From the NCBI GenBank assembly GCA_041743085.1, contig JBGTNL010000081.1:1-64000 (forward strand): a stretch of 64,000 nt of DNA, written 5' to 3'. The notes below the pieces were generated by a model, which saw only the letters and a program-made list of their open reading frames with translations, ran no database searches and was not told where the DNA came from. This DNA comes from JAFMPW01 sp041743085. GTDB taxonomy: Bacteria; Bacteroidota; Bacteroidia; Flavobacteriales; Flavobacteriaceae. Positions 55,994-64,000 of this stretch are shown here, in pieces; the stretch's first letter is position 1, and each line of letters begins with the position of its first letter. Both the position numbers and the translations under genes were made by a program.

Positions 55994-56818
55994 TTATTTC
56001 TTTCTGCGTTCTATGATGTATCTATTTGTATCTTTTGTTCTGGAACGCGTTCTATACCCTTTTGCCGGAATTCCATTCCTGGATCTTGGATGGCCTCCTG
56101 AAGCCCTTCCTTCCCCACCGCCCATCGGGTGGTCTACAGGGTTCATCGCAACCGGCCTTGTTCTTGGTCTCCTACCTAACCAGCGACTCCTACCCGCTTT
56201 CCCGGACACGATAAGCTGATGGTCCGAATTGGAAACGGCGCCAACCGTAGCCAAACAATTAGCCAATATCAGCCTTGTTTCCCCTGAAGGAAGCTTTACG
56301 GTCACATATTTTCCTTCTTTAGCCATCAATTGTGCAAAGGTTCCGGCACTTCTCGCCATAACTGCCCCCTGCCCGGGTCGTAATTCGATACAGGAAATAA
56401 TGGTTCCCAAAGGAATTTCACTTAAGGGAAGCGCGTTCCCAATTTCGGGAGCAACACTGGCACCTGCAGATACCTTTTGCCCTATCTGTAACCCGTTCTG
56501 AGCAATAATATATCTTTTCTCACCATCGGCATATTCCAACAAGGCAATAAATGCCGTCCTGTTGGGATCGTATTGAATGGATTTTACCTCGGCGGCCACA
56601 TCCTGCTTTTCCCGCTTAAAATCTATAATTCGATACCTTCTTTTATGGCCACCGCCTCTTTGGCGAACGGTCATCTTACCCTGACTGTTTCTACCTCCCG
56701 ACTTTTTTAACGGAGCAAGCAAGCTTTTCTCCGGCTTATCGGTAGTAATCGCATCAAATCCGTTTACTACTTTAAAACGCTGTCCCGGGGTGATCGGTTT
56801 TAATTTTCTAACTGACAT
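55994..56818 (-). CDS. rplB: 50S ribosomal protein L2
   Basis: 274 residues. SH3-type domain with YRIIDFKREKQDVAAEVKSI and the C-terminal GRRPRTRPVAMNPVDHPMGG, containing the His near the peptidyl-transferase centre. It is needed for subunit joining. Confidence 0.98.
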   Translation of the reverse strand: MSVRKLKPITPGQRFKVVNGFDAITTDKPEKSLLAPLKKSGGRNSQGKMTVRQRGGGHKRRYRIIDFKREKQDVAAEVKSIQYDPNRTAFIALLEYADGEKRYIIAQNGLQIGQKVSAGASVAPEIGNALPLSEIPLGTIISCIELRPGQGAVMARSAGTFAQLMAKEGKYVTVKLPSGETRLILANCLATVGAVSNSDHQLIVSGKAGRSRWLGRRPRTRPVAMNPVDHPMGGGEGRASGGHPRSRNGIPAKGYRTRSRTKDTNRYIIERRKK

Positions 56819-56827
56819 TTCGTGTCT

Positions 56828-57118
56828 TTAAAGATTACTGTAAAAATCAATAACGTCGCCATCTTCCACATCTACGATCGCTTTTTTAAAGGCATTCGTC
56901 TTTCCGTGTTGCACACCGGTTTTGGTATAGCGTGTTTTGCGGGACGGACCGTAATTCATGGTACGAACTTTCTTTACCGAAACTCCATAGGCCGCTTCTA
57001 CGGCATCCTTGATCTGCAACTTGTTTGCCCCTGGGTCAACAACAAAACCATAGCGGTTGTACAGCTCGCTATCGGATGTCATTTTTTCAGTAATAATCGG
57101 TTTTATCAACACACTCAT
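56828..57118 (-). CDS. rplW: 50S ribosomal protein L23
   Basis: 96 residues (MSVLIKPIITEKMTSDSELY, NKLQIKDAVEAAYGVSVKKV). It lies at the tunnel exit and is the docking site for trigger factor and SRP. The 81 base gap to rplD is longer than usual; nothing recognisable in it. Confidence 0.97.
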   Translation of the reverse strand: MSVLIKPIITEKMTSDSELYNRYGFVVDPGANKLQIKDAVEAAYGVSVKKVRTMNYGPSRKTRYTKTGVQHGKTNAFKKAIVDVEDGDVIDFYSNL

Positions 57119-57199
57119 CTTATTCGGGTTAGTGGGTTACCTGGCTATAGTTCAAAATGTCAAAAGCCTAATACCCCCTGTTTACTAATTACTGACAGC

Positions 57200-57829
57200 T
57201 CATTTGCTGAGATTGGCTTCAATGCCCTCCAACGCTCCTTCCAAAAGCACAATATTGTTAGCGTTCAATATTTTATAAGTGCTTAATTCTGAGTGAGTTA
57301 TGACCTCATTGCCTTTCAAATTACGCGACGACAAATATACATTATTATTTGCATCACCCAAGACAAACAAAGACTTTTTGTTTTCCAATCCGAGGGACTT
57401 TAAAACCTGCTGGAAAGCCTTTGTTTTGGGAGCATCAAAATTAAAGTCTTCCACCACCAAAATGGCGTCCTCTTTCTGCTTCAGGCTTAAGGCGGATTTC
57501 CGAGCCAGGCGCTTCACGGTTTTGTTCAGTTTCTGCGTATAATCCTTCGGTCGGGGGCCAAATATCCTTCCACCTCCTTTAAAAATGGGTGATTTAATAC
57601 TACCTGCCCTGGCCGTACCGGTCCCTTTTTGTTTCTTAATCTTTCTTGTGCTGCCCACTATTTCAGCTCTTTCCTTGGACTTATGGGTACCTTGCCTTTG
57701 ATGGGCCAGATACTGCTTCACATCCAGGTAAATAGCATGATTATTGGGCTCTATCTTGAAAACAGCATCGGAAAGGTCTGCCTTTCTTCCTGTTTCTTTT
57801 CCTTTGATATCTAAAACTGCTACCTTCAT
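57200..57829 (-). CDS. rplD: 50S ribosomal protein L4
   Basis: 209 residues from ATG 57829 (MKVAVLDIKGKETGRKADL). The ATG shares its A with the rplC stop (TAATG), so the two are translationally coupled; a GTG three codons earlier is possible. GTGTARAGSIKSPIFKGGGR marks the loop that reaches into the exit tunnel. In E. coli L4 represses the S10 operon. Confidence 0.98.
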   Translation of the reverse strand: MKVAVLDIKGKETGRKADLSDAVFKIEPNNHAIYLDVKQYLAHQRQGTHKSKERAEIVGSTRKIKKQKGTGTARAGSIKSPIFKGGGRIFGPRPKDYTQKLNKTVKRLARKSALSLKQKEDAILVVEDFNFDAPKTKAFQQVLKSLGLENKKSLFVLGDANNNVYLSSRNLKGNEVITHSELSTYKILNANNIVLLEGALEGIEANLSK

Positions 57830-58452
57830 TACTGCCACCTTTGAATAGTTACGTATGCATTTTTATGACCGGGGACGCAACCTTTGACCACCAAAAGATT
57901 CTTTTCCGGGACTATTTTTAATACCCTGAGGTTTTGGACGGTAACCCGTTCGCCACCCATTCTACCCGCCATTCGCATTCCTTTGAATACTCTTGAGGGA
58001 TCAGATCCCGCACCAATGGAACCAGGTGCCCGTAATCGGTTATGCTGTCCGTGCGTTGATTGTCCCACGCCCTGAAAGCCGTGTCTTTTTACAACACCCT
58101 GAAAGCCTTTCCCTTTTGATCTGCCGACAACATCAACAAATTCGCCTTCCACAAAAATATCGACGCCAAGGGTGTCTCCTAATTTGTATTTTCCTTCGAA
58201 ACCCTGGAACTCAACGACTTTCTTCTTGGGAGAAGCACCTGCTTTTTTAGTGTGGCCCATTTCGGCCTTGTTAGCACGTTTTTCTGCCTTGTCATCGAAA
58301 CCTAGCTGAAGGGCATTGTACCCGTCTACCTCTTCGGTTCTGACTTGGGTAACTACGCATGGCCCGGCCTCGATGACCGTACATGGAATGTTCTTTCCAT
58401 TGTCATCGAAAATGCTGGTCATACCTACTTTTTTTCCTATTAACCCAGACAT
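57829..58452 (-). CDS. rplC: 50S ribosomal protein L3
   Basis: 207 residues (MSGLIGKKVGMTSIFDDNGK, VVKRHGFQGVGQSTHGQHNR, GMRMAGRMGGERVTVQNLRV). It binds near the 23S 3' end and the peptidyl-transferase centre. It is preceded by an unusual 272 base gap with several hairpins after rpsJ. Confidence 0.98.
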   Translation of the reverse strand: MSGLIGKKVGMTSIFDDNGKNIPCTVIEAGPCVVTQVRTEEVDGYNALQLGFDDKAEKRANKAEMGHTKKAGASPKKKVVEFQGFEGKYKLGDTLGVDIFVEGEFVDVVGRSKGKGFQGVVKRHGFQGVGQSTHGQHNRLRAPGSIGAGSDPSRVFKGMRMAGRMGGERVTVQNLRVLKIVPEKNLLVVKGCVPGHKNAYVTIQRWQ

Positions 58453-58492
58453 ATTGATTTTTAATTTTATACTTGTTATTCAAATTCTATCG

Positions 58493-58524
58493 AAAAAAAA
58501 ACAGGGTCAAAAATAATCCGACCC
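58493..58524 (-). terminator. Terminator-like site between rpsJ and rplC
   Basis: On the minus strand GGGTC, an 11 base loop and GACCC form a 5 base-pair stem (plus possible G-U closure), then TG and nine T. It lies just 41 bases before the rplC start in the reading direction, so it could act as an attenuator or partial terminator within the operon. The stem is short. Confidence 0.5.
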
Positions 58525-58576
58525 CGAATTTATTTTTGTTTCCGTTTTTCCTTTGCGAAACGCTCCGGACATGTTT

Positions 58577-58596
58577 ATTCCGGCGCAGGCCGGAAT
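58577..58596. repeat. Short hairpin in the rpsJ-rplC gap
   Basis: ATTCCGGC and GCCGGAAT form an 8 base-pair stem with a 4 base loop. The central sequence resembles the ATTCCGGC-type dispersed palindromes of many bacteria. Confidence 0.55.
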
Positions 58597-58690
58597 CTTT
58601 TCAATCTCACCTCAATCTTCCCCACATCTGTGGAAATCTCTTTAAAAGATCCCTTACGCTTCTGCGTTTCGGGATATAATTCTTCTATGC

Positions 58691-58720
58691 ATTTCAAAAG
58701 CGATAGCGCTTTTGAAATGA
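58691..58720. repeat. Long hairpin just downstream of rpsJ
   Basis: CATTTCAAAAGCG (58691-58703) and CGCTTTTGAAATG (58708-58720) are exact reverse complements around the loop ATAG. It begins 5 bases after the rpsJ stop in the reading direction, a plausible messenger-stabilising or attenuating structure. Confidence 0.7.
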
Positions 58721-58724
58721 ATCA

Positions 58725-59030
58725 TTATACCTTTATCTCAACCTCAACACCAGATGGAAGCTCTAGCTTCATCAGGGCATCAATGGTTTTTGACGAGGAA
58801 CTGTAAATGTCCAGGAGTCGTTTATACGAACTCAACTGGAATTGTTCCCTCGATTTTTTATTCACGTGTGGTGAACGCAAAACGGTAAATATCTTTTTAT
58901 GCGTTGGCAGGGGAATAGGCCCTGTAACCACAGCCCCGGTAGTTTTTACCGTCTTTACGATCTTCTCTGCGGATTTATCTACCAGATTGTGATCGTAGGA
59001 TTTTAGTTTTATTCTGATTTTCTGACTCAT
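58725..59030 (-). CDS. rpsJ: 30S ribosomal protein S10
   Basis: 101 residues (MSQKIRIKLKSYDHNLVDK, GPIPLPTHKKIFTVLRSPHV). It works in the 30S head and also in antitermination as NusE. It follows fusA by 12 bases, rather than opening its own operon as in E. coli; no tuf gene lies between. Confidence 0.98.
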   Translation of the reverse strand: MSQKIRIKLKSYDHNLVDKSAEKIVKTVKTTGAVVTGPIPLPTHKKIFTVLRSPHVNKKSREQFQLSSYKRLLDIYSSSSKTIDALMKLELPSGVEVEIKV

Positions 59031-59042
59031 CTCCTAAAATTT

Positions 59043-61169
<2,127 letters not shown>

Positions 61170-61178
61170 TTGTGAAAA

Positions 61179-61655
61179 TTAAAATCTAAAGTGTGAAAAT
61201 GCTTTGTTGGCTTCAGCCATCTTGTGCGTATCCACTCTTTTCTTAACTGCCGCTCCTTCTTCTTTGGAAGCCGCTAAAACTTCCGCTGCTAATTTTTGCG
61301 CCATGGATTTTTCATTGCGTTTGCGGGAATAGCTGATAAGCCATTTCATTGCGGTTGAAATCTTCCTGTCTGGCCTTATTTGCATTGGGATCTGGAATGT
61401 AGCGCCACCTACCCGTCTGCTTCGTACCTCCACATGGGGCATAACATTGGATAATGCATCTTTCCACAACTCGAGGGCCGATTTTTCATCACCGGTTTTC
61501 TTTTCATCAACAATGTCGATAGCATCATAAAATACTTTGAAAGCCACGGATTTTTTCCCGTCCCACATCAACATGTTCACAAAACGTGTAACCAACTGGT
61601 CGTTAAACCGGGGATCCGGCAATAATGGCCTTTTTTTTGCTTGTCTTTTTCTCAT
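61179..61655 (-). CDS. rpsG: 30S ribosomal protein S7
   Basis: 158 residues (MRKRQAKKRPLLPDPRFND, VEVRSRRVGGATFQIPMQIR). It binds the 16S 3' domain and the E-site region. Gap of 9 bases to fusA, but 98 bases to rpsL, filled partly by a heptamer array. Confidence 0.98.
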   Translation of the reverse strand: MRKRQAKKRPLLPDPRFNDQLVTRFVNMLMWDGKKSVAFKVFYDAIDIVDEKKTGDEKSALELWKDALSNVMPHVEVRSRRVGGATFQIPMQIRPDRKISTAMKWLISYSRKRNEKSMAQKLAAEVLAASKEEGAAVKKRVDTHKMAEANKAFSHFRF

Positions 61656-61709
61656 TACTTTAATTAAAAGTTTGTTGTTCTTTGTTCGGGGTTCAGGGGT
61701 TTGGGATTA

Positions 61710-61751
61710 AACTCGCAACTCTGAACTCCTAACTCTTAACTCCTAACTATA
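61710..61751. repeat. Heptamer tandem array in the rpsL-rpsG gap
   Basis: Five units with a 7 base period (AACTCGC, AACTCTG, AACTCCT, AACTCTT, AACTCCT) and a sixth degenerate one (AACTATA). It occupies the space between rpsL and rpsG of the str operon. Confidence 0.8.
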
Positions 61752-61753
61752 AT

Positions 61754-62128
61754 TTATTTTTTAGGGCGTTTTGCACCGTATTTAGATCTCCTTTGTGTTC
61801 TTCCCGCCACACCTGCCGTGTCCAGGGCGCCCCTTACTATGTGATATCTAACTCCCGGTAAATCTTTCACCCTTCCGCCCCTAACCAATACTATCGAGTG
61901 CTCTTGTAAATTGTGACCCTCGCCGGGGATGTACGCGTTAACTTCCTTACCATTGGTTAACCTAACCCTTGCAACTTTTCTCATTGCAGAATTTGGTTTT
62001 TTTGGTGTGGTGGTATAAACACGGGTACAAACCCCTCTCCGTTGGGGGCACGAATCCAAAGCAGCCGATTTACTCTTCTTGGTAATTGTGGTCCTTCCTT
62101 TTCGTACTAATTGTGAAATTGTTGGCAT
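61754..62128 (-). CDS. rpsL: 30S ribosomal protein S12
   Basis: 124 residues: MPTISQLVRKGRTTITKKSK, the decoding-site loop KKPNSAMRKVARVRL (near 41-55) and GGRVKDLPGVRYHIVRG. Key Lys residues of the loop are unchanged in type. First gene of the str-S10-spc-alpha run, downstream of a consensus promoter. Confidence 0.99.
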   Translation of the reverse strand: MPTISQLVRKGRTTITKKSKSAALDSCPQRRGVCTRVYTTTPKKPNSAMRKVARVRLTNGKEVNAYIPGEGHNLQEHSIVLVRGGRVKDLPGVRYHIVRGALDTAGVAGRTQRRSKYGAKRPKK

Positions 62129-62169
62129 ATTACTATATATGTAAAAAACTACCCTCTTTTAAGGGCTGG

Positions 62170-62200
62170 CAAATGTAGTAATTATATATAATAATTCAAA
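62170..62200 (-). promoter_or_regulatory. Promoter of the rpsL ribosomal operon
   Basis: On the minus strand TTTG (62197-62200), 19 bases, then TACATTTG (62170-62177): an exact fit to the Bacteroidetes housekeeping consensus TTTG-N19-TAnnTTTG. The rpsL ATG lies 41 bases downstream of the -7 box. Confidence 0.8.
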
Positions 62201-62385
62201 TGGTTCCGGATTAATTTTGAGTATTTTTTCGGAGGTGTTTTTTTTAGGTACTTTTTGAAGCGTTGAGGCTGGTAATCTATACCTTATTATATAAAGGGCT
62301 TAAATAATTTTAAAGTCGGGCAGGCCCTGGCTATTTTTTAACCTCACATGCCTGCTTTTCCCGTTAGTAGGGTTTCATGATTTCA

Positions 62386-62637
62386 TGTCTCAAGAGTCTT
62401 GTCCCCTGTCCCCTGTCCCCTGTCCCCTGTCCCCTGTCCCCTGTCCCCTGTCCCCTGTCCCCTGTCCCCTGTCTTATGTCTTATGTCTTATGTCTTATGT
62501 CTTATGTCTTATGCCTTATGCCTTATGCCTTATGCCTTATGCCTTATGCCTTATGCCTTATGCCTTATGCCTTATGCCTTATGCCTTATGCCTTATGCCT
62601 TATGCCTTATGCCTTATGCCTTATGTCTTATGTCCTA
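62386..62637. repeat. 34-unit heptanucleotide tandem array
   Basis: TGTCCCC repeated 10 times (62400-62469), TGTCTTA 6 times (62470-62511), TGCCTTA 16 times (62512-62623), then TGTCTTA and TGTCCTA once each (62624-62637). Two degenerate units in the same phase precede it (62386-62399). The period of 7 is not a multiple of 3, so all three plus-strand frames stay open; they are not genes. It lies between the divergent rpsL promoter and the SusC gene, ending 240 bases before its ATG. Confidence 0.95.
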
Positions 62638-62814
62638 TCTACGATGTAATTGTACGGTCTTTAAGGACTTAACCGTTTTTTAGGAGTATTTTTAAGGAAA
62701 GAAGAAATAGTTAAATATATTGCTGGCATTTTAACAAAATCGGCTCTTTATTTCGTAACAAACCGCCTTGCAAATGTTTGATTTCTACATTATCATCTTA
62801 AAGTTTTATTAAAA

Positions 62815-62822
62815 TAAGTTTG
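62815..62822 (+). promoter_or_regulatory. Candidate -7 box for the SusC-like gene
   Basis: TAAGTTTG matches TAnnTTTG and lies 55 bases before the ATG. No TTTG occurs at the usual 19-21 base distance upstream. Confidence 0.4.
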
Positions 62823-62877
62823 GATTATTAACACGAAATTAGGATTTTCGCAGTTAGCTAATTCAAATAATTAAAAA

Positions 62878-64000
62878 ATGAGAACAAATTTAAATGGGAT
62901 CTTAACGCTATTCCTAGCGTTTTTTGTGCATTTATCCTTTGCGCAAGACAAGACGATTTCAGGTACAGTGACGGATCAGGAAGGTCTTGCCTTGCCTGGT
63001 GTTAACATCGTTGTAGAGGGTACAACTACAGGTACCCAGACTGATTTCGACGGAAATTACTCAATAGAAGCGAGTCCGGACCAGGTCCTGATCTTCACCT
63101 ATATTGGACAAAAGGAAGTGAGGCGGACAGTCGGTGCAGAGAACAGTATTAATGTACAGATGGAGGAAGATGCGCAGGCCCTGGAAGAGGTTGTTGTAAC
63201 GGCCCTTGGTATTAAGAGGGAGAAACAAGCTCTTGGGTATGCCGTGACAGAGGTGGGAAGTGATGAACTTGAGCAACGGGCCGAAGGCGATGTAGCACGG
63301 GTGCTACAGGGAAAAGCTGCAGGGGTCCAGATCACAAATCAAAGTGGTCTTTCAGGATCGGGCACGAATGTTATTATCAGGGGGCTTAGTACTTTCAGCT
63401 CCAGCAACCAGGCGCTCTTTATCGTAGACGGGGTCCCGTTTAGTACGGATACCAACTCGCAGGGCAGAGGGGGCGACCGCCAGGATTTCATTAACGGTAA
63501 CAACGGTTCCAGTAGGTTTTTGGACCTTGATCCAAACACCATTGAAAGTGTGAGTGTGCTTAAAGGCCTTGCGGCTGCCACACTCTACGGCTCGCAAGGA
63601 CGGAACGGGGTGGTGCTGATCACCACTAAAGCCGGCGCCGCCGGCGGGGCAACAGGCCCGAAAAAAACCGAGGTCACCGTGAATTCCTCTATTTTCTTCA
63701 ATGAAATTGCCTCCACCCCGGATTACCAGGATGAATACGGAAACGGATTTGACCAGTCCTTCGGATGGTTTTTCAGTAACTGGGGGCCAAGTTTCAGAAG
63801 AGGCGGAGCCGCAGGATGGGGCAACCAGGCAGCTATTGACGATAATGGCACGCTGGCTCACCCATATTCAACTTCCACAGCAGCCGTACAGGCAGGTTTC
63901 CCTGAATTTCAGGGGGCACGCTACGATTGGAGACCCTATGACAGCGTTGGCCGTTTCTTTAAGCAGGGGATCATAAACAGCAACTCGGTAAACATCAGCG
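62878..64000 (+). CDS. SusC/RagA-family TonB-dependent receptor (N-terminal part)
   Basis: ATG 62878 starts a signal peptide (residues 1-22, ending LSFAQ). A carboxypeptidase-regulatory-like domain follows (about 25-105: ISGTVTDQEGLALPGVNIVV, TQTDFDGNYSIEA). The plug begins with the TonB-box-like EEVVVTALGI (about 103-112), then GKAAGVQITNQSG, VIIRGLST, ALFIVDGVPF and GRNGVVLITTK: SusC-specific motifs. The window ends after 374 residues, in the early barrel. It should take up a glycan or peptide together with a SusD-like partner that is probably just downstream. Confidence 0.93.
   Translation, partial: MRTNLNGILTLFLAFFVHLSFAQDKTISGTVTDQEGLALPGVNIVVEGTTTGTQTDFDGNYSIEASPDQVLIFTYIGQKEVRRTVGAENSINVQMEEDAQALEEVVVTALGIKREKQALGYAVTEVGSDELEQRAEGDVARVLQGKAAGVQITNQSGLSGSGTNVIIRGLSTFSSSNQALFIVDGVPFSTDTNSQGRGGDRQDFINGNNGSSRFLDLDPNTIESVSVLKGLAAATLYGSQGRNGVVLITTKAGAAGGATGPKKTEVTVNSSIFFNEIASTPDYQDEYGNGFDQSFGWFFSNWGPSFRRGGAAGWGNQAAIDDNGTLAHPYSTSTAAVQAGFPEFQGARYDWRPYDSVGRFFKQGIINSNSVNIS

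Noticed and set aside
62386..62637. CRISPR array
   Set aside because: Repeat units are directly adjacent 7-mers with no spacers.
62377..62683. Three overlapping plus-strand frames of 90-95 codons
   Set aside because: They are produced by the period-7 tandem array, which keeps all three forward frames open; the repeating peptides are not real proteins.

Overview
The window comes from a member of the Bacteroidetes, most likely a marine-type Flavobacteriaceae. The evidence is a SusC/RagA-type TonB-dependent receptor, an ECF sigma/FecR/TonB receptor relay, STN and carboxypeptidase-regulatory-like domains, a GH43 lipoprotein, flavobacterial-style citrulline/arginine amidino-hydrolases, promoters matching TTTG-N19-TAnnTTTG, and few Shine-Dalgarno sequences. 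Functions are read from protein sequence and remembered family motifs; no database search was possible.

Accessory left part (1-18 kb). The left edge holds an operon of very large cytoplasmic-looking proteins: a cut-off gene, then 1076, 1833 and 604 residues, packed with 2 and 10 base gaps and an 8 base overlap. I cannot assign a function. Together they look like a conserved multi-protein assembly and are the best candidate in the window for an undescribed system. They are followed by a two-membrane-helix SLATT-like protein, and on the other strand by a secreted CotH-kinase-like protein, a patatin phospholipase and an orphan 148-residue protein. A GH43 lipoprotein and a secreted serine esterase form a small carbohydrate-degradation pair, and a 47-residue lipoprotein follows.

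Middle (18-44 kb). folD and ffh flank the wreck of a four-helix-bundle gene. A large lipoprotein gene diverges from an ECF sigma factor, FecR anti-sigma and STN-TonB receptor operon. argS follows, then a gene-poor strip with a MITE-like element, a decayed glyoxalase fragment and a REP-like inverted repeat. Next come a CarboxypepD-reg protein, a BCCT transporter with no usable ATG, and several small conserved genes. gltA heads an apparent operon with two amidino-hydrolases (the second CtlX-like). glgA, eno and carA complete this part.

Right part (44-62 kb). The str, S10, spc and alpha ribosomal clusters lie on the minus strand in near-canonical order from rpsL to rplQ. There is a good promoter before rpsL and a strong terminator after rplQ; tuf, adk and map are absent from their usual places. 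Several gaps carry structure: a hairpin cluster and terminator-like site between rpsJ and rplC, a perfect palindrome between rplX and rplN, and a heptamer array between rpsG and rpsL. Upstream of rpsL lies a 34-unit heptanucleotide tandem array, followed by a SusC-type receptor gene that runs off the right edge.
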